DNA of 64,000 nt from 3107 sp965216225 (GCA_965216225.1 CBDCFF010000032.1:1-64000); one strand, 5' to 3'. Shown: positions 1 through 9,189, numbered from the stretch's first letter. Numbers and translations: made by a program. Notes: generated by a model from the sequence alone, not told the origin.

Positions 1-2076
1 AGCCTTCCCCGCTGGGCCAATGTCTTCCCTTGCGTCAATGGCGGGCTGTTCTCGGGCAACGCGCATGTGCCGCGTTTCAGCAAGATCGCCCGGTCCTTCC
101 TGCTGCACATCGGCAGCCTCGACTGGACGCGGATCAACCCGGACATCTTCGGTTCCATGATCCAGGCCGTCGCGGATGAGGCGGAACGCAGCGCCCTCGG
201 GATGCACTACACATCCGTGCCGAACATCCTCAAGGTGCTCAATCCGCTCTTCCTCGATGACCTGCGCGCCGGGCTGGAGGCAGCGGGGAACAATCCCCGC
301 AAACTCGCCAACCTGCGCAAACGCATGTCCAGCATCCGCGTCTTCGACCCCGCCTGCGGGTCCGGCAACTTCCTTGTCATCGCCTACAAGGAGATGCGCG
401 CCATCGAGGCCGAAATCAACAGGCGGCGCGGCAAGGGCGACCGGCGGACGGAGATTCCACTCACCAATTTCCGGGGCATCGAGTTGCGGGATTTCCCGGC
501 AGAAATCGCCCGTCTGGCGCTGATCATCGCGGAATACCAGTGCGACGTGACCCATCGCGGCCAGAAAGAGGCGCTGGCCACCTTCCTGCCGCTGGACAGC
601 CGGAACTGGATCACCTGCGGCAATGCCCTGCAACTTGACTGGCTGTCGATCTGCCCGCCCACGGAGACCGGGGTGAAATTCCGCTCCGACGACCTGTTCC
701 GGACCCCGCGCGATCAGGCGCAGATCGACTTTGAGAACGAGGGCGGCGAGACCTATATCTGCGGCAACCCGCCATATGTTGGGAGTCAGTGGCAGAGCAC
801 AGAGCAGAAGGAAGACCTGAAACGGATTTTCGAGGGACGCACCAGAAGCTGGAGGTCGCTCGACTATGTAACGGGCTGGTTCATGAAGGCCGCCGATTAC
901 GGGCTGCATACACCTGCGGTATCGGCCTTTGTGTCCACCAATTCGATCTGTCAGGGGCGGCAGGTCGAAACACTCTGGTCATTGATCTTCGAGACTGGCC
1001 ACGAAATCGCTTTTGCCCATACCAGTTTCAAGTGGACAAACCTTGCGAGCCATAATGCAGGTGTCACCGTAGTTATCGTTGGCATATCAAATCATGCTGG
1101 CCAGACTCGCAGGTTGTTCGCCGAGAGTTCAGACAACGAGGCGACGGTCAGGGAAGTCTCGAATATCAATTCATATTTGATCAGCGGCCCTGACATTATG
1201 GTCAGACAGGCAACCAAGCCGCTCTCGAACCTGAATGAAATGAGCTTCGGAAACATGCCATACGATGGCGGCAATCTGCTTTTGAGCACCGATCAGGTCG
1301 AAGCCCTTGGGCTTTTGCCAGACCAGCGCGCGCGCTTCATTCGCCGTATTTACGGATCGGCCGAGTTTATTCACGGGCAACAGCGTTATTGCCTCTGGAT
1401 CGAAGATCGGTATCTTGACGAGGCCATGAGTATCGCCCCTGTCCGGCAACGCATCGAAGGTGTCCGCGCCATGCGTCTGGCAAGCCGGGACAGAAGCGCG
1501 AATGAAATGGCCAGGCGCGCGCATCAGTTTCGAGAAATGAACATTGGGAAGAAACAGACAATTGCGGTTCCTGCGGTTTCCTCGGAACACCGTCCCTATC
1601 TGCCTTGCGGCCTTCTCGGAAACGATCAAATCGTAACTAATAGAGTCTACGCCCTCTACGACGCCCCGCTGTGGAACATGGCGCTGATCGCCTCGCGCCT
1701 GCACCGGGTCTGGATCGGTGCCGTCTGCGGCAAACTTGAAACGCGCATTAGCTACTCCAACACCCTTGGCTGGAACACCTTCCCGGCGCCGAAGCTCACT
1801 GAGAAGAACAGGGCCGACCTGACCGGTGCGGCCTGCGACATCCTTCTGGCCCGAGAGGCGCATTTCCCCGCCACCATCGCCGATCTCTACGCCCCCGAAA
1901 GGATGCCCGACAACCTCCGCGCCGCCCATGAGCGCAACGACGAGGTGCTGGAACGCATCTGCATCGGCCGCCGCTTCCGCAACGACACCGAGCGGCTGGA
2001 AAAGCTGTTTGAACTCTATACAAGGATGACCACCAGCAAGGAACGGATACGCAGCGCACGGGACGTAATGCAATGA
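1..2076 (+). CDS. MmeI-like DNA methyltransferase, copy 1 (5' end outside window)
   Basis: Predicted S-adenosylmethionine-dependent DNA methyltransferase, probably N6-adenine, of the MmeI-like type with a methyltransferase domain followed by a target-recognition domain and a helical C-terminus. The frame is open from base 1. Alignment with the complete second copy at 38445 makes base 1 codon 236, so about a quarter of the protein is missing. Motif I (FDPACGSGNF) lies at about 343-372 and the catalytic NPPY at about 766-777. It differs from copy 2 mainly in a 78-bp patch at 1573-1650 inside the target-recognition region, and at its last 15 or so codons. Its stop overlaps the next start as ATGA, so the two genes are probably translated together. 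Family assignment is from motifs and overall pattern; the recognition site is unknown. Confidence 0.85.
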   Translation, partial: SLPRWANVFPCVNGGLFSGNAHVPRFSKIARSFLLHIGSLDWTRINPDIFGSMIQAVADEAERSALGMHYTSVPNILKVLNPLFLDDLRAGLEAAGNNPRKLANLRKRMSSIRVFDPACGSGNFLVIAYKEMRAIEAEINRRRGKGDRRTEIPLTNFRGIELRDFPAEIARLALIIAEYQCDVTHRGQKEALATFLPLDSRNWITCGNALQLDWLSICPPTETGVKFRSDDLFRTPRDQAQIDFENEGGETYICGNPPYVGSQWQSTEQKEDLKRIFEGRTRSWRSLDYVTGWFMKAADYGLHTPAVSAFVSTNSICQGRQVETLWSLIFETGHEIAFAHTSFKWTNLASHNAGVTVVIVGISNHAGQTRRLFAESSDNEATVREVSNINSYLISGPDIMVRQATKPLSNLNEMSFGNMPYDGGNLLLSTDQVEALGLLPDQRARFIRRIYGSAEFIHGQQRYCLWIEDRYLDEAMSIAPVRQRIEGVRAMRLASRDRSANEMARRAHQFREMNIGKKQTIAVPAVSSEHRPYLPCGLLGNDQIVTNRVYALYDAPLWNMALIASRLHRVWIGAVCGKLETRISYSNTLGWNTFPAPKLTEKNRADLTGAACDILLAREAHFPATIADLYAPERMPDNLRAAHERNDEVLERICIGRRFRNDTERLEKLFELYTRMTTSKERIRSARDVMQ

Positions 2077-2902
2077 GCAGCCTCTCGCATACTGAAAAGC
2101 GCTATCTTGAGAAGCTCCTTGGCATGGAGAGTGGCTATGTTCTGGATTACAGGGATGCCACTTTCGAAGAGTTCTTCAAACGTCACGGGATCATCATCCA
2201 TGGCTCGAAATATCAGACCTATGGCCTCTCGAAGGCGAAGAAGATGCGTTCTTTCTGGGAGCAGGAACCGGACCATTTGGTCGGGAAAGTCTTGTCTGAA
2301 ATGCTCGAGTCATACGAAGCCGCCTGCGACCTGAACGGTACTGAGATCGACGTGCCCGTTCTCGATAAGACGCGAGGTATTGTTGCGCGGCTTCTCGGCA
2401 GGCCTGTAGCCCGGAAGTCGTTTCAAAGTGAGGATGACTTTCTGGATCATGAATTCACGATCCCCAATATCCAGAATCTTCCAATCGAAGCGCAAGCTGT
2501 TCCGATCATTGAAAGCCGCCTCAGCGAGGCTCTAAATGTGATGAAGGCGGGCGCACATCTTTCAGTGATTTTGCTTTGTGGCAGTGTACTTGAGGCCGTT
2601 CTGCTCGGGGCGGCACAGAAGGAGCCTTCTCGCTTCAACCAAGCGTCAGCCAGCCCCAAGGACAATGACGGGAGTGTTAAGCCTTCCATCAATGGAGTCT
2701 GGCACAGTTCATTGATGTGGCCTGCGAGATCGGTATCCTAAAACCTGATGTGAAGAAGTTCGGCCATGGACTACGGGATTTTCGAAATTACATTCATCCC
2801 TATGAGCAGATGACTTCCAAGTTTTCGCCGGACGAGCACACTGCCAAAGTCTGCTTTCAAGTGCTCAAAGCGGCACTGGCGAGCGTCGCGGGAGAAAGAT
2901 GA
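2073..2902 (+). pseudogene. AbiJ N-terminal-domain/HEPN-like abortive infection gene, frameshifted
   Basis: The gene sits between methyltransferase and helicase. The first frame (2073 to about 2685) encodes an N-terminal domain resembling the AbiJ-NTD3 type (HTEKRYLEKLLGM at the start, then YGLSKAKKMRSFW), followed by a helical region. At about 2682-2688 one base appears to be missing: frame 1 runs into a stop at 2741, while the other frame continues the protein (FHQWSLAQFIDVACEIG) to 2902. The C-terminal part carries RNYIHP, which fits the R-x(3-6)-H signature of HEPN RNases. Such proteins usually act as toxins that cleave RNA on phage infection. The break may be real inactivation or a sequencing error. 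Nothing equivalent exists in operon copy 2, where a CoiA-like gene holds this position. Confidence 0.72.
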
Positions 2903-3081
2903 TGATTCCGGTTAACGATTTGATCGGGTTTTGATCGTGGGTGCGGAATTTGGAGCGCAGAAAATGAAAGGTCAATTTATATCAGCTGGTTGTATGCAGG
3001 CAGTCGGGGGAATTTCTCTTGATCCGGTTTTGATTGGCGGTTGCTCCACGAGTGTTTTCCAGTCCGCGAGGAAGGTGATCA

Positions 3082-5133
3082 ATGGCTAAGAAAATTCCCT
3101 CCGTTTCCGTGACCTACGCCCGGACCGGCAGTTCGACCTCCTCGAACGAGCTTGGAATGCGCGCCATGCAGGAGCGGGCCTATGAGAAGCGGGGCGAGCA
3201 GTATCTGCTGATCAAGTCCCCGCCCGCCTCGGGCAAGAGCCGGGCGCTGATGTTCATTGCGCTGGACAAGCTGCAAAATCAGGGTTTGAAGCAGGCCATC
3301 GTCGTGGTGCCGGAGAAATCAATCGGTTCCAGCTTCAACGACGAACCGCTGACCGAGTTCGGTTTCTGGGCGGATTGGTCCGTGGTGCCCAAGTGGAACC
3401 TGTGCAATGCGCCGGGCGAAGATGGTGGCAAAGTCAAATCGGTGGAGGCGTTTCTGGCCAGCGTTGACCGGATTCTGGTTTGCACTCACGCGACGTTCCG
3501 CTTTGCCGTAGACAAGCTGGGGGTCGTGGCGTTCGATGATCGTCTGATTGCGATTGACGAGTTCCACCATGTTTCGGCCAACCCCGATAACAAGCTGGGC
3601 GCGCATCTGGCCGATTTCATGACCCGCGACAAGGTGCATATCGTGGCGATGACCGGTTCGTATTTCCGGGGTGATGCCGAGGCTGTTTTGTCGCCACAGG
3701 ACGAGGCAAAATTCGATACCGTCACCTATACCTATTACGAGCAGTTGAACGGCTATCAGTATCTGAAAACGCTCGACATCGGCTATTTCTTCTATTCCGG
3801 GCCTTATGCGGATGATCTGCTGAAGGTGCTGGACCCGAACGAAAAGACGATCCTGCACATCCCGAATGTGAACTCGCGCGAGAGCACCAAAGACAAGATC
3901 AAGGAAGTCGAGCACATCATCGAGGAGCTGGGCGACTGGAAAGGCGTTGACCCCGTGACGGGCTTTCATCTGCTGGAAAAGCCGGATGGCCGGGTGCTGA
4001 AGATCGCCGATCTGGTAGAGGATGATCCAGCCAAGCGGGACCGCGTCTCAACAGCACTGAAGGACCCCGCCCAGAAGAACAACCGCGATCATGTGGATAT
4101 CATCATTGCCCTGGGAATGGCCAAAGAAGGCTTCGACTGGATTTGGTGTGAACACGCGCTGACCGTTGGCTACCGCGCCAGCCTGACCGAGATCGTGCAG
4201 ATCATTGGCCGCGCCACACGGGACGCCAAGGGCAAGACCCACGCCCGTTTCACCAACCTGATAGCAGAGCCGGACGCCTCCGAAGCGGCGGTGACCGAAG
4301 CCGTCAACGATACGCTCAAGGCCATTGCGGCCAGCTTGCTCATGGAGCAAGTGCTGGCCCCACGGTTCAACTTCACCCCCAAGGCGACCTCGACGAAACC
4401 GGAGCCTGGCTTTGAATACGGCGCAGGTGGGTATGATCCTGAGAAATGCAACGTGGGTTTCAACGAGGACAGCGGGCAGTTCCAGATCGAGATCAAAGGG
4501 TTGGTGGAACCAAAGTCCAAGGAAGCGGAGCGCATCTGCCAACAGGACATCAACGAGGTCATCACCGCCTTTGTGCAGGACAAACCTGTGATCGAGCGAG
4601 GGCTCTTCGACGAAGAGTTGGTTCCTGAAGAACTCACGGTCGTGCGGATGGGCAAGATCATCAAGGACCGTTATCCAGACCTTGAGGACAGCGATGCAGA
4701 GGCCGTCCGCCAGCGGGCCGTAGCCGCACTGAACCTCACCCAGCAGGCCAGGAAGGCCGGGTTGGAGGGAGGAACCGACGAAAGGGAGCCTGGCGCCAAC
4801 ACGGCCCTGATCGACGGTGTGCGAAAGTTCGCCATGGATGTGCGCGATCTCGACATCGACCTGATCGACGCCATCAACCCGTTCGGCGAAGCCTACTCCA
4901 TCCTCGCCAAGTCGATGAACGAGGACAGCCTGAAACAGGTTGCCTCCGTTATCGCGGCCAAACGTAACCCGATTACGCCGGAGGATGCCATCACCTGGGC
5001 GAAACGGGCGCGGCGGTTCAAGCTCGACCATGGGCGTTCGCCGTCACCAACCGCCTCTGATCCTTACGAGCGTTTGATGGCCGAGGGGGCCACCGCCTTC
5101 ATGCGGTTCAGAAAGGAGGGCAAATATGAGTGA
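3082..5133 (+). CDS. Superfamily 2 DEAD/DEAH-type helicase, copy 1
   Basis: 683-residue protein with an SF2 helicase core. Walker A SPPASGKS is at residues 46-53, motif II DEFHH at 159-163, TGSYF (motif III position) shortly after, and the arginine-finger motif IIGRATRD at 374-381. The C-terminal 280 residues have no motif I recognise. It probably translocates on DNA for the neighbouring nuclease and methyltransferase. The ATG at 3082 follows a good ribosome-binding site (gaggaagg). A 179-bp gap (2903-3081) precedes it, with two similar segments around gatcgggttttgatc (2923) and gatccggttttgatt (3021). The 3' end overlaps the GIY-YIG gene by 8 bp. Compared with copy 2 only the first 20 or so codons and a few scattered residues differ. 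Confidence 0.9.
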   Translation: MAKKIPSVSVTYARTGSSTSSNELGMRAMQERAYEKRGEQYLLIKSPPASGKSRALMFIALDKLQNQGLKQAIVVVPEKSIGSSFNDEPLTEFGFWADWSVVPKWNLCNAPGEDGGKVKSVEAFLASVDRILVCTHATFRFAVDKLGVVAFDDRLIAIDEFHHVSANPDNKLGAHLADFMTRDKVHIVAMTGSYFRGDAEAVLSPQDEAKFDTVTYTYYEQLNGYQYLKTLDIGYFFYSGPYADDLLKVLDPNEKTILHIPNVNSRESTKDKIKEVEHIIEELGDWKGVDPVTGFHLLEKPDGRVLKIADLVEDDPAKRDRVSTALKDPAQKNNRDHVDIIIALGMAKEGFDWIWCEHALTVGYRASLTEIVQIIGRATRDAKGKTHARFTNLIAEPDASEAAVTEAVNDTLKAIAASLLMEQVLAPRFNFTPKATSTKPEPGFEYGAGGYDPEKCNVGFNEDSGQFQIEIKGLVEPKSKEAERICQQDINEVITAFVQDKPVIERGLFDEELVPEELTVVRMGKIIKDRYPDLEDSDAEAVRQRAVAALNLTQQARKAGLEGGTDEREPGANTALIDGVRKFAMDVRDLDIDLIDAINPFGEAYSILAKSMNEDSLKQVASVIAAKRNPITPEDAITWAKRARRFKLDHGRSPSPTASDPYERLMAEGATAFMRFRKEGKYE

Positions 5134-6298
5134 CGATCTCAGTGCCCTTGCCGATGATCTGGCCGAGTTCGATGTCCAGGAGAAGCCCGCCAAACGGTCT
5201 GCGGTCGAAGAACGTGTGCTCGCGGGTTTTGAGGACATTCAGCGTTTCGTGGAGACGGCGGGACATCCTCCGCGACATGGGCCGGACAATGACATCTTTG
5301 AGCGGCTCTATGCTATCCGCCTCGAATGCCTCGCCCAGAACGAGGAATACCGTCAGCTATTGGAGCCTTTGGATCATCAGGGGCTGCTGAACGCTTCTGT
5401 GCAAGCCACTGATGATGAGGACGATGATCTTGATCTCGATGGTCTCGCCTCTGACCTGGAGGACCTGGACGGGGGGGGACCCAATATCACCGAATTGCGT
5501 CACGTCCGTCCCGCTGCTGAAAAGAGGGCGGCTGAGGAGATTGCCAATCGTGACAAATGCCCCGACTTCGACAAGTTCGAGCCGATGTTCAAACAGGTTC
5601 AGGCGGAGTTGAACGCGGGGCTGCGGACCACCAGACCGTTCGAATTGAAGGCTGAGATACGACTAGGCAGCATGTTTATTGTAGGTGGCCAGAAGGCTTA
5701 CGTTGCTGAGATGGGAGAGATCTACCTCAACGCGCAGAGCCGCACCGATGCCCGCTTGCGGGTTGTTTTTGATAACGGAACCGAGAGCAACTTGTTGATG
5801 CGCTCCCTCCAACGGGCACTGCACAAGGATGACGCCAGCCGCCGTATAACCGACCCAAATGCAGGTCCACTCTTTGCCGACTCAACGACTGACGGTGACG
5901 AAGCCAGCGGCATCATCTACGTCCTGCGCAGTAAATCCGACCTGCCCGTGGTGGCCGATAATCGCGACATCCTGCACAAGATCGGCGTCACGGGTGGTCC
6001 GGTGGAACGGCGGATCACCAACGCCAAATTCGATCCGACGTTCCTAATGGCGGAGGTCGATGTCGTGACAACCTATGAACTTTACAACATTAACCGCGTG
6101 AAGCTTGAGAACCTGCTGCATCGCATCTTCGAACGGGCCCGTCTGGAGATCGAGATCAAGGACCGCTTCGGTCATCCTGTAGTGCCGAGGGAATGGTTTC
6201 TTGTCCCTCTCTTTGCCATCAACGAAGCTGTCGAACGGATCAGGGACGGGTCTATCAAGGGGTTATCATATGATCCGGTCACCGCTTCATTGCGTTAG
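5126..6298 (+). CDS. GIY-YIG nuclease (T5orf172/Mug113-like), copy 1
   Basis: 390-residue protein. Residues 262-335 form a GIY-YIG nuclease domain of the T5orf172/Mug113 kind: GIIYVLRS (262-269), HKIGVTGGPVERR (284-296) and the conserved ExxLHxxF segment LENLLHRIF (327-335), which supplies the metal-binding glutamate E328. Residues 1-110 are acidic and probably disordered or helical (DDEDDDLDLDG); the middle is unassigned. Likely the DNA-cutting subunit of the methyltransferase/helicase system. It begins 8 bp inside the helicase gene (ATGAGTGA), so it is translationally coupled. This copy is intact; copy 2 is split by IS21 after codon 18. Confidence 0.87.
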   Translation: MSDDLSALADDLAEFDVQEKPAKRSAVEERVLAGFEDIQRFVETAGHPPRHGPDNDIFERLYAIRLECLAQNEEYRQLLEPLDHQGLLNASVQATDDEDDDLDLDGLASDLEDLDGGGPNITELRHVRPAAEKRAAEEIANRDKCPDFDKFEPMFKQVQAELNAGLRTTRPFELKAEIRLGSMFIVGGQKAYVAEMGEIYLNAQSRTDARLRVVFDNGTESNLLMRSLQRALHKDDASRRITDPNAGPLFADSTTDGDEASGIIYVLRSKSDLPVVADNRDILHKIGVTGGPVERRITNAKFDPTFLMAEVDVVTTYELYNINRVKLENLLHRIFERARLEIEIKDRFGHPVVPREWFLVPLFAINEAVERIRDGSIKGLSYDPVTASLR

Positions 6299-6399
6299 TG
6301 CGGCCTCATCATGCTTTGTCCTTGGACCGGGTTGAACCGCGCCGGGTTTACCTGAGGCTCCAACACCTGAGTAGGAGAGTACCGTAAAGTGTGGGGCAA

Positions 6400-6757
6400 T
6401 CATGCGGCCATTGCGGTTTCGGACGATGATTTGAGTGCTGGATGCCATTGCTCGAATTTGGCGCGGAGGGTGCCGTCCAGGGCTCTGGTTCGGGTCTGCA
6501 GCATGAGGTGTGCGCCTCGTTTTGACCAGCGCATTTGCTGGCGCTTGCCAAACCGTTTTCCGACGACCGTGTTGACGGTGCTTTCAACAAAGCCGGTTGA
6601 GACGCGCTCGCCATAGCGGCGGCGTTCGGCATAGTTTGGAACCATACCGGCGTTGTTGGCAATATAGGTCTCGAACTCGGCAGCGGCTTTGCGCAAGGCT
6701 TTGATGCTTTCATAGTCTGTTTCGATGTCATCAAGATCCATGACCAGCTCCTCGATC
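6400..6757 (-). pseudogene. ISKra4-family transposase, C-terminal fragment
   Basis: The minus-strand frame has the conserved end of ISKra4-type transposases: YIANNAGMVPNYAERRRYGER, FVESTVNTVVGKRFGKRQQ and RWSKRGAHLMLQTRTRALDG. The gene lacks its N-terminal part because IS66 copy A begins at 6758. The element's outer end is probably at about 6359-6395, immediately after the end of the duplicated defence operon. Family assignment rests on motif memory. Confidence 0.7.
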
Positions 6758-6805
6758 GTGAGCGTCCGTTGAAGCCGACCTAACGCTGGGGCGGAGGAGC
6801 CGATA

Positions 6806-6829
6806 GTGTCCACCATCGATAGTGGACAC
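6806..6829. promoter_or_regulatory. Near-perfect 24-bp palindrome upstream of IS66 tnpA
   Basis: gtgtccac, then catcgata, then gtggacac; 22 of 24 positions are symmetrical. It ends 1 bp before the tnpA ATG. All IS66 type-1 copies here have it (22099-22122, about 47893-47916, about 48796-48819), and the second IS66 type has a related tgtccat...atggaca at about 30288-30310. It could be an operator or a hairpin at the tnpA start; function not shown. Confidence 0.5.
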
Positions 6830-6830
6830 C

Positions 6831-7211
6831 ATGAGGCACTCTATGGCTGGCAGGCGCAAGAAGCGAATTTGGTGGGACGACGAGAAGCGTTCGATCTGCC
6901 TGCAGACTGCCGCGCCGGGTGTTTCTGTGGCTCAGGTTGCGCGGCGCTACGCGATGAACGCCAATCTGATCTTCAAATGGCTGAAGGACCCGCGTTTTGC
7001 GCCGGATTTCACCGAGGTCGTAGCTGGATCTGTGTTTCTGCCGGTTGAGATTTCTCCGGCTGCTTCACATCCGGTCCCGGCGCAGCCATCCGGTCCCGTC
7101 GCCTTCGGTGGCGGTATCGAGATTGAGTTGGCTGGCGGTCACCGGATCAGCGCCGAGGGTGGGTTCGATCCTGATGTGCTGGCGCGGCTGCTGAAGGGGC
7201 TGATGTCTTGA
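6831..7211 (+). CDS. tnpA: IS66 TnpA (helix-turn-helix protein)
   Basis: Small accessory protein of IS66 elements. The N-terminal half has a transposase-8-like helix-turn-helix (RSICLQTAAPGVSVAQVARR) with downstream NANLIFKWLKDPRF. It ends MS* overlapping the next start by 4 bp. ATG at 6831 chosen over the in-frame GTG at 6822, which lies in the palindrome; a second ATG at 6843 is also possible. Role in transposition is known genetically for the family, but its biochemistry is not well defined. Confidence 0.9.
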   Translation: MRHSMAGRRKKRIWWDDEKRSICLQTAAPGVSVAQVARRYAMNANLIFKWLKDPRFAPDFTEVVAGSVFLPVEISPAASHPVPAQPSGPVAFGGGIEIELAGGHRISAEGGFDPDVLARLLKGLMS

Positions 7212-7555
7212 TCCCGGTGCCGAGCAACACGCGGGTGTGGCTGTCGGCGGGTGTCACGGACATGCGGCGAGGGTTCACTACGCTGGCGGCCCAGGCCGAG
7301 AAGGTTTTGGCCGAAGACCCGTATTCCGGCCACCTGTTCGTGTTCCGGGGTCGGCGCGGCGATCTGTTGAAGATCATCTGGTGGGATTGCCAGGGCGCGT
7401 GCCTGTTTTCGAAGCGGTTGGAGAAAGGGCGGTTTGTCTGGCCCGCTGCAAAGGACGGCAAGATCAGCGTCACACCCGCGCAGCTCTCAATGCTGTTGGA
7501 GGGGATTGACTGGCGGATGCCCCGTAAAACCTGGAGACCGTTGAGCGTAGGATAG
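7208..7555 (+). CDS. tnpB: IS66 TnpB (Orf2 family)
   Basis: 115 residues, typical length. Carries the family signature: VWLSAGVTDMRRGF, then FVFRGRRGDLLKIIWWD and KRLEKGRFVWP. Required with TnpA and TnpC for transposition of IS66 elements. It overlaps tnpA by 4 bp (ATGA-like) and is followed by a 70-bp gap before tnpC. Confidence 0.93.
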   Translation: MIPVPSNTRVWLSAGVTDMRRGFTTLAAQAEKVLAEDPYSGHLFVFRGRRGDLLKIIWWDCQGACLFSKRLEKGRFVWPAAKDGKISVTPAQLSMLLEGIDWRMPRKTWRPLSVG

Positions 7556-7625
7556 GTCAATAAATACGAGGCTTTGCGCGCTTTCGGGGTTCACCCCGGA
7601 ATGCTGATCTGGTATAGGATCGGCG

Positions 7626-9143
7626 ATGCTGAAGGACCTCGACATATCCCCGGATGATCCTGCGGAACTGCGGGCAGTGAACCGGCTTCTGGCCGATGAA
7701 GTCAAGGCGCTGACCCTGAAGGTGGAACAACTCCAACACCAACTGGCGGGGCATGACCGGCACCGGTTTGGATCGAAATCAGAAAGCCTCTACCAGCTCA
7801 ATCTGGTCTTCCAGGAAGATGAGGCGATTGCCGAAGCCGCTGGAGAACAGGCGGCGCCTGCTCCAACGCCTGAAACGGACAAACCGGCCCGCCGGCACAG
7901 CCGCAAGCCCTTGCCCGATCATCTGGACCGGCACGAAGAGGTCTTGTCGCCGGGCGAGGACTGCCGACGTTGCGGTGGGGCGTTGAAGAGGCTCGGTGAG
8001 GACGTGACCGAGGAGTTGGAATACAAACCGGGGCGTTTTGTCGTGAACCGGATCGTGCGTCCGCGTATGGCCTGTTCCTGTTGCGAGGCCATTGTCCAAT
8101 CGCCGCTGCCATCGCGCCCGATCGAACGTGGCCGCCCGGGACCGGGGCTGCTGGCGCACGTGTTGGTCAGCAAATACGCGGACCACCTGCCGCTCTACCG
8201 TCAGTCGCAAATATACGCCCGTGAAGGCGTTGATCTTAATCGATCAACTCTGACCAATTGGGTTGGCGGCTCCACCGCGCTTCTGGAACCTCTGGCTGAC
8301 ACCATTGGCCGAATGGTCCGCCGAGGCGCGGCCACCTTCGCTGATGATACGCCTGTTAAAATGCAGGCCCCCGGCAACAAGAAGACCAGGACCGCCCGTG
8401 TCTGGACCTATGTTCGCGATGAACGACCATGGTCTGGATCATCACCGCCCTGCGCGTGGTATCAGTTCACGATTGATCGCAAGGGCGAACATCCCGTCTC
8501 ACATCTCTCCGGCTACAAAGGCTGGGTCCATGCGGACGGGTATTCCGGCTTCAACGGGGTATTCGGTGAGGACAAGGCCCAGGAGATGGCTTGTTTGGCG
8601 CACGTCAGACGCAAGTTTGTAGACATCTTTGCCGCGCAAGGCTCATCGATTGCCGAAGAAGCCCTCCGCCGGACCGCGGAACTCTATGCCGTCGAGAAAG
8701 AGGCGCGTGGCAAACCGTCTGAAGAGCGCGTTGCCATCCGTCAGGAAAAGGCAAAACCGATCTTCGATGAACTTGAGACCTGGTTACACGCGCAGTTGCC
8801 AAATATATCTGGCAAGTCGCCTCTGGCCCAAGCGATCCGTTATGCCCTTGGTCGTTTGCCAAAGGCACGCGGTTATTTGAACCATGGCTTTCTGGAAGCG
8901 GACAACAACATCGCCGAACGCGCCATAAAACCTGTCGCCATAGGTCGCAAAAATTGGATGTTCGCCGGTTCCGAGGGCGGTGGCAAAGCCATGGCCATCG
9001 CCTACACCCTGATCGAAACGGCAAAGCTTAATAAAGTCGATCCACAAGCCTGGCTCACATGGGTTCTCGCCCGCATCGCGGATCACAAGATCACTCGGCT
9101 GGACGAGCTGATGCCCTGGCGTTACGCTGCATCAGCAGCGTAA
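7626..9143 (+). CDS. tnpC: IS66 TnpC transposase
   Basis: 505 residues, full family length. The N-terminus is a leucine-rich coiled coil (KALTLKVEQLQHQLAGHDRH). A zinc-finger follows (CRRCGGALKRLGEDV, later CSCC). The DDE catalytic core has ADDTPVKM, then HADGYSGFNG, and the glutamate in NHGFLEADNNIAERAI. The final segment (KLNKVDPQAWLTWVLARI) is the usual IS66 C-terminal domain. It appears fully intact and is the likely active enzyme for all IS66 type-1 copies here. Confidence 0.95.
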   Translation: MLKDLDISPDDPAELRAVNRLLADEVKALTLKVEQLQHQLAGHDRHRFGSKSESLYQLNLVFQEDEAIAEAAGEQAAPAPTPETDKPARRHSRKPLPDHLDRHEEVLSPGEDCRRCGGALKRLGEDVTEELEYKPGRFVVNRIVRPRMACSCCEAIVQSPLPSRPIERGRPGPGLLAHVLVSKYADHLPLYRQSQIYAREGVDLNRSTLTNWVGGSTALLEPLADTIGRMVRRGAATFADDTPVKMQAPGNKKTRTARVWTYVRDERPWSGSSPPCAWYQFTIDRKGEHPVSHLSGYKGWVHADGYSGFNGVFGEDKAQEMACLAHVRRKFVDIFAAQGSSIAEEALRRTAELYAVEKEARGKPSEERVAIRQEKAKPIFDELETWLHAQLPNISGKSPLAQAIRYALGRLPKARGYLNHGFLEADNNIAERAIKPVAIGRKNWMFAGSEGGGKAMAIAYTLIETAKLNKVDPQAWLTWVLARIADHKITRLDELMPWRYAASAA

Positions 9144-9189
9144 CCGGGACGACCGGCAGTACGCCAAGGCTCCTTCACCGAACGGTCAC

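Larger units (their letters stand above)
1..6358 (+). repeat. Segmental duplication, arm 1 (defence operon copy 1)
   Basis: Bases 1 to about 2010 match 39150 to about 41160, and about 3150-6358 match about 41990-44021 plus 46667-47844, with only scattered differences. Similarity stops at 6358, immediately before an ISKra4 relic; in arm 2 it stops at 47844, immediately before an IS66. The middle (about 2010-3150) is unrelated between arms. Read by eye from both sequences. Confidence 0.9.
6758..9189 (+). mobile_element. IS66-family element, copy A (complete, 2432 bp)
   Basis: Ends are imperfect inverted repeats: gtgagcgtccgttgaag at the left and, read inward from the right, gtgaccgttcggtgaag. 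Contains tnpA, tnpB and tnpC. The same 2432-bp length is found for copy B. The 8 bases on each side (cctcgatc and gatcgagt) are not a direct repeat, and the two flanks are different IS families (ISKra4, IS630), so this copy sits at a recombination junction. Confidence 0.92.

Noticed and set aside
4048..5031. 327-codon minus-strand frame, repeated at 42889-43872
   Set aside because: Conserved only because the helicase on the other strand is duplicated.
7626..9143. Considered whether IS66 TnpC could be a defence gene
   Set aside because: Clear IS66 transposase with terminal repeats and partner genes.
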